This document shows, piece after piece, positions 55,149-63,184 of a stretch of 64,000 nucleotides of DNA. The notes under the pieces are model-generated. The model ran no database searches. It had not been told where the DNA came from and saw nothing but the letters and a program-made list of their open reading frames with translations. Origin of the DNA: Pseudobdellovibrionaceae bacterium (GTDB lineage: Bacteria; Bdellovibrionota; Bdellovibrionia; Bdellovibrionales; Bdellovibrionaceae); the NCBI GenBank assembly GCA_019637875.1, contig JAHBUW010000010.1, forward strand, positions 62,001 to 126,000, in the 5' to 3' direction. The position numbers and the translations under genes were made by a program. Within the stretch, counting starts at the first letter, position 1. Every line of letters begins with the position of its first letter.

Positions 55149-55427
55149 ATGGGCATCAAAGACGACGTGAAAGGCAAAGTAAAAGAAGTGAAAGGCAAAG
55201 TCCGCGAACAGTGGGGCCAAGCCACCAACGATCCCAAACAAGTGATCAAAGGCAACATCGAGCAGGGTCTCGGTAAAGCCCAACAGGCCGTCTCGGACCT
55301 GAAAGACAAAGCCTCGAAAACTTTCAACGACACCGTCGCGAAAGTGAAAAACCCCGAGAACCCCACTTACGATCGTGAAGTCCCCGGCGTCGTCGACCCG
55401 ATGGCTTCCAACAAACGCAACATCTAG
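55149..55427 (+). CDS. CsbD-like small stress protein
   Basis: 92 residues from ATG 55149 with AAGGAGAGCCAC upstream. MGIKDDVKGKVKEVKGKVREQWG and related Lys/Glu/Val amphipathic stretches match the CsbD family. CsbD proteins are small, hydrophilic, cytoplasmic and stress-induced, with no defined activity. Followed by a strong terminator. Confidence 0.85.
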   Translation: MGIKDDVKGKVKEVKGKVREQWGQATNDPKQVIKGNIEQGLGKAQQAVSDLKDKASKTFNDTVAKVKNPENPTYDREVPGVVDPMASNKRNI

Positions 55428-55457
55428 TCAATTCACTGAGCCTGAGTTGATTTCGAC

Positions 55458-55487
55458 CGCCGCACCTCGAAGGGGTGCGGCGTTTTT
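55458..55487 (+). terminator. Rho-independent terminator after csbD-like gene
   Basis: CGCCGCACC and GGTGCGGCG pair around a 7-base loop and are followed by TTTTT, 31 bases after the stop. Confidence 0.93.
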
Positions 55488-55518
55488 GAGAGACCAAACC
55501 CCACAACGGAGGACTGAA

Positions 55519-55797
55519 ATGAAATCGATGAAATCCATGATCGCGATCACCGCACTGATGATCGCTCCCGCATTCGCCCATGCCGAAACGACGACCACGG
55601 AAAAAGCCGGTCAGGTCGTTGAAGACGTGAAAGACGGCGCCAAAAAAGGTGTCCGCAACATGAAAGACGCCACTTGCGAAATGATCAACGGCAAGATGGA
55701 GTGCGCGGGCAAAAAAGCGAAACACAAGCTGCAAAATGCCGGCGACAAAGTGAAAAACAAAGCGGGTGAAGTGCAAGACGCGGTCGACACCAACTAA
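55519..55797 (+). CDS. Exported amphipathic helical small protein
   Basis: 92 residues, ATG with CGGAGGACTGAA upstream. Signal peptide to about residue 22 (FAHAE). The mature part is a run of Lys/Ala/Val amphipathic helices (EKAGQVVEDVKDGAKKG, KNKAGEVQDAVD) with a central Cys pair (CEMINGKMEC). Similar in style to the CsbD-like protein upstream but exported. Perhaps a periplasmic stress counterpart; function unknown. Confidence 0.78.
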   Translation: MKSMKSMIAITALMIAPAFAHAETTTTEKAGQVVEDVKDGAKKGVRNMKDATCEMINGKMECAGKKAKHKLQNAGDKVKNKAGEVQDAVDTN

Positions 55798-55804
55798 AGT
55801 GGTG

Positions 55805-56002
55805 TTAGGCGGATTTTTTCGCGAGTTTCCGACGCCAGTACTCACGCAAGGCCGGACAGATCTCGCGATTTTGCGTGAGCCGCCGATGGGCTTCCGCGTG
55901 TGCGGGATCGAGCCACTCGAGAGTTTTGATTTTTTCAAGTTCCTGAGTGGTCAGGTCCCTTGGCGCCGGACGGCCGTTCGCAAAAATCTTCCAGATCGCC
56001 AT
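55805..56002 (-). CDS. Small basic protein, unknown function
   Basis: 65 residues, ATG with GGGGGAGCGC directly upstream, itself inside an inverted repeat (56004-56036). Helical and charged (ELEKIKTLEWLDPAHAEAHRR, LREYWRRKLAKKSA), no signal peptide. Convergent with the exported amphipathic protein, 7 bases apart. No family recognised. Confidence 0.68.
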   Translation of the reverse strand: MAIWKIFANGRPAPRDLTTQELEKIKTLEWLDPAHAEAHRRLTQNREICPALREYWRRKLAKKSA

Positions 56003-56003
56003 G

Positions 56004-56036
56004 CGCTCCCCCTTCCTTTATTGTGAGGGGGGAGCG
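56004..56036 (-). promoter_or_regulatory. Inverted repeat enclosing the ribosome site of the 55805-56002 gene
   Basis: CGCTCCCCC (56004-56012) and GGGGGAGCG (56028-56036) pair fully. In the minus-strand mRNA the hairpin includes the Shine-Dalgarno sequence one base before the ATG and could hide it. Read on the plus strand, the same hairpin is followed by TTTGTTTTTG and could terminate transcription coming from 55519-55797. Confidence 0.6.
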
Positions 56037-56092
56037 TTTGTTTTTGAAACTCCGGCGAGGTCGGGCTCTACCGTCGTAAACCAATTGAGAGA

Positions 56093-56428
56093 TTAAAAAG
56101 TGTTATAGCAGTTCTGCGCGGTCGTGACGCCGTCTTTGGCGCGGACGAAGTACTGGCAGCTGTACTCGTAGTAGTGCAGCGTGACCCAGATGTGACGTTC
56201 CACTTCGTCGATCTGCGCATTGTAGATGTTTTTGGTGTCGACGTAGATGTCGGCCAGACGCCCCAGCGTGCAGAGCTCTTCCGTCGAGTACTTCAGCTTT
56301 GCCGCCACGATTTCGATGGCTTTCGCGTACTCGGCGTTCTCATTATATTTGGCGCAGAAGCCACCGGCCGCCGAGGCCTGAACCGACAGTCCCAATCCCA
56401 AAGCCATGATCCAAAGCTTCAACTTCAT
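56093..56428 (-). CDS. Small secreted Cys-containing protein
   Basis: 111 residues from ATG 56428 with CAGGGGGTTAAA upstream. Signal peptide to about residue 20 (ASAAG). The mature part is helical with four Cys (GGFCAKY, EELCTLG, YSCQYF, QNCYNTF). No family recognised. Another member of the small Cys-containing exported set in this window. Confidence 0.75.
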   Translation of the reverse strand: MKLKLWIMALGLGLSVQASAAGGFCAKYNENAEYAKAIEIVAAKLKYSTEELCTLGRLADIYVDTKNIYNAQIDEVERHIWVTLHYYEYSCQYFVRAKDGVTTAQNCYNTF

Positions 56429-56651
56429 TTTAACCCCCTGAAATGGTTGATTTTTATGCAGCATTGGATAAAACCCCGGGGGCCCCTCTGTCACCCGCCC
56501 TCCGGGGGTGGGTCCGAGATGAAAACCAAGCGCCAGAGGCCTCCTCCAGCCGCATTTACCTGTGGCGTTATTGCAAAATGCCCGGTTTTCAATTTGGCCT
56601 GCCGCTCCATGTTTGCTTCCGCGTTGGAAAATCTGTAGACCTTCTGCACCT

Positions 56652-57278
56652 ATGAAAAGAGCTGGTAAGATTCCGCGTTTTAAAATGCAACGTCGTCTGA
56701 TGACCGAACTCCCGGGCCTGGGTAAAGCTGGCGCTCTGGAACGGAAACCCTATCCTCCGGGCCAACACGGCCAACAACGGAAGAAGTTCTCCGAATTCGG
56801 TCTTCAGCTTGAAGAAAAACAGAAGATCCGCGTCCACTACGGACTGCGCGAGACTCAACTCCGTCGTTTCGTCGTCAAGGCGAAGTCGGGTTCGAGCGAT
56901 AACTGGGTCGCGTCTTTGGCTTCGCTCCTTGAGCGTCGTTTGGACAACCTGGTGTTCCGCCTTGGATTCGCACCTTCGATCCCGTCGGCACGTCAGATGG
57001 TTTCGCATCGTAAGGTCATGGTTAACGGCAAAATCGTTAACGTGAAATCTTACGTCGCGAAAGTTGGTGATGTGATCACCCTGACTCAACGCGGACTGGA
57101 AGGCCAAGACTTCCTGAAGGCGCAGATGGCTCCCCGTCTGACTCTGCCGAACTACCTCACCGTTGAAAAAGCGGATGCGGGCGTCACCGGTAAAGTCATC
57201 GACAGTCCGACCGTCGGCGACATTCCTTTCCCCTTCGATGCGGGAACATTCACAAGCTTCTACTCGGGACTGAAGTAA
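56652..57278 (+). CDS. rpsD: 30S ribosomal protein S4
   Basis: 208 residues from ATG 56652. PYPPGQHGQQRKKFSEFG and EKQKIRVHYGL are S4 hallmarks, followed by the S4 RNA-binding domain (RRLDNLVFRLGFAPS, ARQMVSHRKVMVNGK). S4 nucleates 30S assembly on 16S rRNA. The zinc-binding Cys residues of some S4 proteins are absent (C-minus type). It stands alone, outside the alpha operon, with a strong terminator, so regulation through an S4 leader is possible but no leader structure could be established. Confidence 0.97.
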   Translation: MKRAGKIPRFKMQRRLMTELPGLGKAGALERKPYPPGQHGQQRKKFSEFGLQLEEKQKIRVHYGLRETQLRRFVVKAKSGSSDNWVASLASLLERRLDNLVFRLGFAPSIPSARQMVSHRKVMVNGKIVNVKSYVAKVGDVITLTQRGLEGQDFLKAQMAPRLTLPNYLTVEKADAGVTGKVIDSPTVGDIPFPFDAGTFTSFYSGLK

Positions 57279-57363
57279 TTTAAAAACCAGCTAGTAAGGT
57301 GGAGCGATCGAGCGCTCCACCCGAATGAAGAAGAGTCCTCGCGGGACTCAACTTTACCAACCA

Positions 57364-57393
57364 AAGGCCCCCAAAGGGGGCCTTTTTGTTTTT
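57364..57393 (+). terminator. Rho-independent terminator after rpsD
   Basis: AAGGCCCCC and GGGGGCCTT pair around AAA, followed by TTTGTTTTT, 86 bases after the rpsD stop. Confidence 0.93.
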
Positions 57394-57416
57394 CCGGATC
57401 CCGGTGGGAGCCCCGA

Positions 57417-57490
57417 GGGTAGCATCTACTTTCCGGAAAGTAGCACGTACCGCGTGCGGTACCATCTACCGCACGCGGTACGTGGTACCC
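57417..57490. repeat. 74-base cluster of nested palindromes
   Basis: A perfect 18-base palindrome centred on TTTCCGGAAA lies at 57427-57444. Next to it are two perfect 18-base arms (57444-57461 and 57467-57484) separated by CCATC. Each arm is itself almost palindromic (GTACCGC..GCGGTAC). GGGTA opens and TACCC closes the block. It lies between the rpsD terminator and the stop of the leftward rhodanese-like gene. Could be a REP/MITE-like repeat or a compound minus-strand terminator; no T-run follows. Confidence 0.85.
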
Positions 57491-58434
57491 TATTTCAGGT
57501 CTTTGGGTTCGAGGAAGAGGTCGCTCGGGCCGGCGCAGGCGCAGCTCGCTTGCAGGCCGAGGTCGCGAAGGACCAGCGTCAGGTGGCCGGCCATTTCGCC
57601 GAAGGGATCGGTGACGACGACCGGAATCAGATTGGGGTTGTCGGAGCTGGGTTCGCGCGCGGCGGGTTGGGTCAAGCCGACGTCGCCCGAAGTTGCGCCC
57701 GAGAAGAGCGCGCGCAAAGCCATGGGATTCGTTTTTAGCATGCGGAACAGATCGGATTGAGTGAAGCGCACGCGCTGGGCGGCGCCGAATTGCATCTGCT
57801 GCGGCCACTTGATGTCGCGGTCTTTCACCGCCACTTCCACCAAATAGAATTTGCGGCCACTCTTCACGCGCTCGGTGAACTTCGCGCGGGTCTCGAGCAA
57901 TGTTTCGTTCGCCTCGGGCTTCCAGACCGGGGCTTCTTTCGGCGGCGGGATCTCGCCCAGCTGAAGCGCGGGACGGAAATCCGCGGCGTTCTGGAAATCA
58001 GTGCGGGTCACGCCCAGATAACGGAGCGTCCACGCGAGACGTCCCTCTTCCCCTTCGCCCTCTCCGCCACGACCGAGCACGAGAACTTTGGAATCAGGCG
58101 AGATCCCCATCCGGGCCAAGCGGCGCGTGTGAAAGAAGAGATCCCCCTCGAGCGAGTTCGGACGGGGCGCGAGGCGGCGTGTGAAATCGCGCCAGTCCAG
58201 GCGCTGGGCTTGTTTGATCGGCGCGGTGGCCGCGACGAAAGCGGGACGCGCATCAAGGATGATGACCTGCTCGCCGACCGCCTGGCCATCTGCGGCCGAC
58301 TCCGGAATGCCGGTGCCGGCGGGATTCTCCAGAACCGGCGTGCTTTCTGAGACCTTCGTGGGGCCGCCCGCGCAAGCGCCGAGGATCGCGACCAGCGCAG
58401 AGAGGGCAACGAATTTCATCTGAAAGGGCGTCAT
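57490..58434 (-). CDS. Lipoprotein with rhodanese-like domain lacking the active-site Cys
   Basis: 314 residues, ATG with AAGGAGGCCCC upstream. Lipobox LGAC (Cys about 21). Residues about 55-150 follow the rhodanese pattern (VIILDARPAFVAATAPIKQAQRLDW split here, then SKVLVLGRGGEGEGEEGRLAW), but the loop that should begin with catalytic Cys reads GRGGEG. A second poorly preserved domain (about 185-300) resembles it, as in tandem rhodaneses (PVVVTDPFGEMAGHLTLVL). Likely a non-catalytic binding protein in the envelope. Late CACAG near the C terminus is not in the loop position. Confidence 0.75.
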   Translation of the reverse strand: MTPFQMKFVALSALVAILGACAGGPTKVSESTPVLENPAGTGIPESAADGQAVGEQVIILDARPAFVAATAPIKQAQRLDWRDFTRRLAPRPNSLEGDLFFHTRRLARMGISPDSKVLVLGRGGEGEGEEGRLAWTLRYLGVTRTDFQNAADFRPALQLGEIPPPKEAPVWKPEANETLLETRAKFTERVKSGRKFYLVEVAVKDRDIKWPQQMQFGAAQRVRFTQSDLFRMLKTNPMALRALFSGATSGDVGLTQPAAREPSSDNPNLIPVVVTDPFGEMAGHLTLVLRDLGLQASCACAGPSDLFLEPKDLK

Positions 58435-58639
58435 GGGGCCTCCTTGAAAGCCCCTTCATTTTTACGAAGGACCGCGAGAATGTAAAGACAATGGCGCCGC
58501 CGAGGGATCTAAAAACGGATCTGATCCGTGAAGGCGCAGTGATCCGAGACGCCGTCCACAAACTCATCGGCCCCTCGCCTTCCGAGACCGTGCGCGGCCT
58601 GAATATCGATTTCTTCGCATATCAGCATAGGGCGTGTCC

Positions 58640-59293
58640 TCAATTCGTGAAAATCGGCAGGACCGTCAACCGGTCGCCGTTGATCTCGATTTCGAAACCG
58701 GTTTCGCGGAAGCGCTGCACGTGGTACTTTGGGTCGACGCAGGCCGGGGAAAAGCGGCACAGACCGTTGATGACCTTCCGGTCCCCCGTGACGAAATAAA
58801 TCGGCGTGTCGCGGGTCCCGGACAGCGCCAGCAGCTCAGCGATAATATTCCGATCGCCGCGGCCGCGCCCCCCACCGATGTTCGCCTCTTCGAGAATACG
58901 CAAAGTTTCAGGCTTCGGAGCATGCCGGAAGACAGGGAAACGTCCCGAGAGAACTCCGGCGTCCATGACTTCGACTTCGCTGCGAATCGTGCCGACCATC
59001 CCGATGCGGTCAAAGATGTCCTGCCGAGCAAAAAATTGCGGGGTCGTCGTCTCGAAATGCCGGGCCAACGACTCGAACATCGCCGTCCGAGCGCCATCCC
59101 TCGGGACGGACAAGCTGACCTCCACAAGCACATTGATCAGATTGGTATCGAGGAAAACATCGGCCGCGGAAGAACGGCGTGAGCCCGCACCGAACATCGG
59201 GAGGTGATGCACGCCCACGCAACGCGACTGCGCCAGGGCTTCCGAACCCATCCAAAGGCTAAAGAAAAAGATCAGGAACGTCTTCCAGTACAT
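58640..59293 (-). CDS. Exported PIN-like domain protein
   Basis: 217 residues from ATG 59293, which opens a signal peptide (hydrophobic core, ALAQS, about 22); the ribosome site is weak. The mature part follows the PIN nuclease pattern: first Asp in DVFLDTNLINVL (Asp49), a middle acidic helix GRGDRNIIAELLAL (Asp147) and TPIYFVTGDRKVI (Asp171). PIN proteins are metal-dependent RNases, usually cytoplasmic toxins or rRNA-processing enzymes. An export signal is unusual. No antitoxin gene is adjacent. Two Cys near the C terminus may form a disulfide. Confidence 0.75.
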   Translation of the reverse strand: MYWKTFLIFFFSLWMGSEALAQSRCVGVHHLPMFGAGSRRSSAADVFLDTNLINVLVEVSLSVPRDGARTAMFESLARHFETTTPQFFARQDIFDRIGMVGTIRSEVEVMDAGVLSGRFPVFRHAPKPETLRILEEANIGGGRGRGDRNIIAELLALSGTRDTPIYFVTGDRKVINGLCRFSPACVDPKYHVQRFRETGFEIEINGDRLTVLPIFTN

Positions 59294-59470
59294 AGCGAAC
59301 TCATTCGCAATATAACCCCGCCCTCCCGGAAACGACAGGGGGCAAGCCCGCATCCAGAGGACAAGGACCTAAAATACAGGCTTGTCAAAAAGAGGAACAC
59401 CGAACCCCACGAGGCGTTTCTGACACACAAGCGGGACTGGCCGCCCGCCACCAAAAGGAAGAAGGTCCCT

Positions 59471-60997
59471 TTAGGCTTTCTTCGAGTCGTCGGCAGCTTT
59501 GTTCAGGCCGGATTTGATCTTCATCGTCGGGAACAACAGGATGTCGCGGATCGAGGGGCGATCGGTCAGGACCATCACCAAGCGCTCGATACCGAGGCCC
59601 ACGCCGCCTGTCGGGGGCATGCCGGAGTCGATCGCCAGGATGAAATCCTCGTCCATGGGATGTGCTTCTTCGTCGATCGTGCGTTTCGCTTCTTGCTCCT
59701 TCAGTCGATTGTACTGCTCTTCGGGATCGTTCAATTCCGAATAGGAATTGCCGAGCTCCATACCGCAGACAAAGGGTTCGAAACGTTCGACCAGTGCCGG
59801 ATTCGACCGATGCACTTTGGTCAAAGGCGAGATCTCGATGGGGTGATCCATGACGATCGTCGGCTGGATACACTCCTTCTCGGCCGTCGCTTCGAAAATC
59901 TTCATCACCATCTCGCCGCGCGAGAGCGGCTTTTCGATGTCGACGCCGTACTTGCGGCAAGCCTGGAAAAGCTCGTCGAGCGATGCCTTTTCGGGATCGA
60001 TCTTGCCGTACTCGCGGCAGCCGTCGTAAACGGTCAAGCGGCGCCACGGGGGCGTGAAGTCGATCTCGGTGCCTTGGAACGTGACCTTCATCGAACCGGT
60101 CACTTTTTCGGCGACGGTCGCGACCAGGTTTTCGAAACGTTTCATCTGATCATTGTAGTCCGTATAGGCTTCGTACCACTCCATCATCGTGAATTCGGGA
60201 TTATGGGTGCGGTCGATGCCTTCGTTACGGAAGTTGCGGCCAATCTCGAAGACCTTTTCAAAACCGCCCACCACCAAACGTTTAAGATAAAGCTCGGGCG
60301 AGATCTTGAGATACAACTTCATATCGAGAGCGCGGTGGTGCGTATCGAAGGGATGCGCCGAGGCGCCGCCGTACACGGGCTGCAGGACCGGCGTTTCGAC
60401 CTCCATGAAGCCTTCGTTTTCCATCCAGGTGCGGATCTCGCGCACGATTTTCGAGCGTGCGACGAAGACCTTGCGCGACTCTTCGTCCGAGATCAGATCC
60501 AGGTGGCGGTGACGGTATTTGATTTCGACGTCCGCGATGCCGTGGAACTTCTCGGGCAAGGGCTCGAGAGTTTTCGTCAGGATCTCGAACTTCGTGCAGT
60601 GCAAAGACAATTCACCCCGCTGCGTGCGGAAGACGAAACCCTCGATCCCGACGATGTCGCCGAGGTCGATGAGGTTAAACGCCGTGCGCTCGGTCTCGGT
60701 GAGTTCTTCGTTACGGAAATAGACCTGCATGGAGCCGGTCTGATCCTGGATATTGAAGAACGACGCTTTCCCCATCGCCCGCAAAGTCATGAGTCGGCCC
60801 GCGACGCGGAACTTCGACTCTTCCTTTTTCTCCCCGTTTTGCAAAGCTTGGAACTCCGCTTTCAATTGCGCGAGATTGGCGTTGCGCTCGTACTTGTACG
60901 GGAAGGGGTTGATCCCTTTCCCGCGCAGTTCGGTGAGCTTGCGGCGCTTTTCGGCGCGCAGGGGATTTTCATTACCGGGTGTATTCACGTCGCTCAT
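59471..60997 (-). CDS. lysS: Lysyl-tRNA synthetase, class II
   Basis: 508 residues, close to E. coli LysS (505). The N-terminal OB-fold anticodon-binding domain (about 55-160) precedes the class II core: motif 1 region around VETPVLQPVYGGASAHPF, motif 2 FRNEGIDRTHNPEFTMMEWY (a 20-residue stretch), and motif 3 GVGLGIERLVM. It charges tRNA-Lys. It begins 13 bases after the aldolase stop on the same strand, so the two share an operon. Confidence 0.97.
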   Translation of the reverse strand: MSDVNTPGNENPLRAEKRRKLTELRGKGINPFPYKYERNANLAQLKAEFQALQNGEKKEESKFRVAGRLMTLRAMGKASFFNIQDQTGSMQVYFRNEELTETERTAFNLIDLGDIVGIEGFVFRTQRGELSLHCTKFEILTKTLEPLPEKFHGIADVEIKYRHRHLDLISDEESRKVFVARSKIVREIRTWMENEGFMEVETPVLQPVYGGASAHPFDTHHRALDMKLYLKISPELYLKRLVVGGFEKVFEIGRNFRNEGIDRTHNPEFTMMEWYEAYTDYNDQMKRFENLVATVAEKVTGSMKVTFQGTEIDFTPPWRRLTVYDGCREYGKIDPEKASLDELFQACRKYGVDIEKPLSRGEMVMKIFEATAEKECIQPTIVMDHPIEISPLTKVHRSNPALVERFEPFVCGMELGNSYSELNDPEEQYNRLKEQEAKRTIDEEAHPMDEDFILAIDSGMPPTGGVGLGIERLVMVLTDRPSIRDILLFPTMKIKSGLNKAADDSKKA

Positions 60998-61010
60998 TCA
61001 TGGTCTCCGA

Positions 61011-61931
61011 TTAAACGTTTCCGCGAAAAGCGTCTTGAACCGAGTGCAGCAATGCAATCGATTCTTTCTTGGGACGCTGGAAGGCATTGCGGCCCATGAT
61101 CGAACCGAAGCCTCCGCCCCGGGCGATCTCTTTCACTTCATTGATCAGATCGTCCGTGCCCTTGGCCTCGCCACCCGAGAAGATGATGACGCGTTTGCCG
61201 TTGAACGCCGACTGCACGACGTGCTGGATACGATCCGAAAGGGTCGCGACCTTGATGCCTTGTTTTTCGTAAACCTTGCGGGCCGCTTCTTGTTCGATGT
61301 GCGCGGTCGGGGGTTTCACCTTGATGAAGTGCGCGCCCAATTGCGCCGCGATCTGCGCGCAGTAGGCGATGACGTCGATGGCGGTCTCGCCCTCTTTCGA
61401 GAGCTGCTCGCCGCGCGCGTAGGCCCACAGCACGACCACGAGACCGGCTTTTTTCGCCGCCGCTGCCGCCGCCATGATCTCTTCGTACATCTCTTTACGC
61501 ATCGCCGATCCGGGATAAACGGTGAAGCCGATGCCCACGCAACCCAGACGAAGGGCATCGTCCACGCCCGCCGTCAGGGCCGAGATCGGCGCTTTCGGGT
61601 TGAAGAGCGTTTCGGAGTTGTTCATTTTCAGGATCAACGGAATCTCACCGGCGTAGTCACGCGCGATGGCCTCGATGAAACCCAAGGGTGCGGCGTAAGC
61701 ATTACAACCCGATTCGATGGCAAGCTCCACGTGGTAGGTCGGATCGTAAGCGTCGGGATTCATCGCGAAGCTGCGCGCGGGACCGTGCTCGAAACCTTGA
61801 TCCACGGGCAGAATCACGAGTTTGCCGGTGCCGGCCAGACGACCGTGGTTCAGCAGACGGGCCATATTGGCCAGGGTTCCGGGGTTGTCAGCGCCATACC
61901 AGCTTAAAATCTCGCGGACTCGGGGAGTCAT
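61011..61931 (-). CDS. Class I fructose-bisphosphate aldolase (DhnA/FbaB type)
   Basis: 306 residues, ATG with CCTGAGGTGAACCG upstream. KLVILPVDQGFEHGP is diagnostic of the archaeal-type class I family; the Schiff-base Lys is most likely in HFIKVKPP, and FSGGEAKG and FGSIMGRNAF form the phosphate site. It cleaves fructose 1,6-bisphosphate without metal in glycolysis or runs the reverse in gluconeogenesis. Upstream of lysS in one transcript. Confidence 0.93.
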   Translation of the reverse strand: MTPRVREILSWYGADNPGTLANMARLLNHGRLAGTGKLVILPVDQGFEHGPARSFAMNPDAYDPTYHVELAIESGCNAYAAPLGFIEAIARDYAGEIPLILKMNNSETLFNPKAPISALTAGVDDALRLGCVGIGFTVYPGSAMRKEMYEEIMAAAAAAKKAGLVVVLWAYARGEQLSKEGETAIDVIAYCAQIAAQLGAHFIKVKPPTAHIEQEAARKVYEKQGIKVATLSDRIQHVVQSAFNGKRVIIFSGGEAKGTDDLINEVKEIARGGGFGSIMGRNAFQRPKKESIALLHSVQDAFRGNV

Positions 61932-62059
61932 CGGTTCACCTCAGGGGAAGGGGTTTTGAGAGGCGTTCAACCTAGCCCCCGCCCCCCTTGAAATCAAGGA
62001 GTCGGTTGACGCTTTCCCCTCACGGGCGTACAAGAAATGCGAAATAATGAGGTGCGTAA

Positions 62060-62608
62060 ATGTCCGTTTCCGTTCGCCCTGAACCCACGCCGAATCCGGC
62101 CACCATGAAATTCCAGTTTTCCGAGCGTCTGTCGGAGAAGACCCAGGAGTTCGCCTCGGCTCAAGAGACCGACATCTCGCCGCTGGCGCAGAAGCTCTTC
62201 GGTTTTCCCTGGACGGAAAAGGTCTTCATCGGACCGGATTTCGTGACCGTCACCAAACAAGACTGGGTCGACTGGGACGTTCTGCAAGAGCCCCTCGCCG
62301 GCCTGATTGCCGAGCACTTCGAAGCGGGACAACCCCTGTGGGTCGACTATACGCCCTCGAATGACTACGACGACGGCGATACCGATATTGTGAAAAGCAT
62401 CAAAGATGCCCTCGCTCGCGACATCCGCCCCGTCGTCGCGATGGACGGTGGCGACATCGTCTTCGCGAAATTCGAAGATGGCATTTTGACTCTGCAAATG
62501 AAGGGCGCCTGCGCGGGCTGCCCCTCGTCGCAAGCCACGCTGAAAGAAGGGATCGAGGTCCGCATGAAGGAGCTCTTCCCCGAAATCCGCGAAGTCCAAG
62601 CGATGTAG
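62060..62608 (+). CDS. Nfu-type iron-sulfur cluster scaffold/carrier
   Basis: 182 residues, ATG with GAGGTGCGTAA upstream. N-terminal Nfu_N domain (RPEPTPNPATMKFQF, then VFIGPDFVTVTK) and C-terminal NifU-like domain with Cys151 and Cys154 (KGACAGCPSS). Dimers bind a 4Fe-4S cluster between the CxxC motifs and deliver it to apoproteins. Followed after 4 bases by the YjbQ-family gene. Confidence 0.95.
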   Translation: MSVSVRPEPTPNPATMKFQFSERLSEKTQEFASAQETDISPLAQKLFGFPWTEKVFIGPDFVTVTKQDWVDWDVLQEPLAGLIAEHFEAGQPLWVDYTPSNDYDDGDTDIVKSIKDALARDIRPVVAMDGGDIVFAKFEDGILTLQMKGACAGCPSSQATLKEGIEVRMKELFPEIREVQAM

Positions 62609-62612
62609 TTCG

Positions 62613-63116
62613 ATGAAGTACAGCTGGAGCCTGAGTCCCCACGACTGCCCCGGTTTTCAGCGCTTCGAAAAAGTCGACCATGTCGAGGCGGGCGCGCAAG
62701 TCCACCATACGGAGTATATTCACGTCCGCCTTCCCGCCCGCTACGCCCTCGCGAACATCACCGAATATGTGCAAGAGGTTGTCGACCGCGCGGGCGTGCG
62801 CGACGGCTTCGCCTTCGTCTCGGCCATGCACATCACGGCCGGCGTTTACATCAACGATGCCGAGAGCGGTCTTTTGAAAGACATCTCGGTCTGGCTCGAA
62901 AATCTGGCGCCTTACGGCAAAGACTACCGCCACCATCAGACCGGTGAAGACAACGGCGACGCCCATCTGAAATCCTACCTGACGAATCACGCGCTCACCG
63001 CGCCCGTCACGAAGGGCCGCCTCGATTTCGGGACCTGGCAGCAGATTTTCTACGCCGAGTTCGACGGCGAACGCGACAAACGTCTCCTCGTGAAGGTGAC
63101 GGGCCTCAAGGCGTAG
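62613..63116 (+). CDS. YjbQ/UPF0047 family protein
   Basis: 167 residues, 4 bases after the nfu-like stop. Family landmarks include GFAFVSAMHITAGVYIND and the His-rich segment around DYRHHQTGEDNGDAHLKS, and LDFGTWQQIFYAEFDG near the end. Members show weak thiamin-phosphate synthase activity in some assays; the physiological role is unsettled. The His/Glu cluster is consistent with metal binding. Confidence 0.9.
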   Translation: MKYSWSLSPHDCPGFQRFEKVDHVEAGAQVHHTEYIHVRLPARYALANITEYVQEVVDRAGVRDGFAFVSAMHITAGVYINDAESGLLKDISVWLENLAPYGKDYRHHQTGEDNGDAHLKSYLTNHALTAPVTKGRLDFGTWQQIFYAEFDGERDKRLLVKVTGLKA

Positions 63117-63133
63117 TTCACGAAATCGTGAAC
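63116..63133 (+). other. Short perfect hairpin after the YjbQ-family gene
   Basis: GTTCACG and CGTGAAC pair around AAAT immediately after the stop. No T-run follows, so it is a weak terminator candidate or mRNA-stabilising stem. Confidence 0.35.
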
Positions 63134-63184
63134 GGGCGAAATCCTGACTTTTCTTGACGCGCGAATCGCGGTAACTCCCCGCTC

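Noticed and set aside
59204-61099. 631-codon open frame on the plus strand
   Set aside because: Antisense to lysS, which has all class II synthetase motifs.
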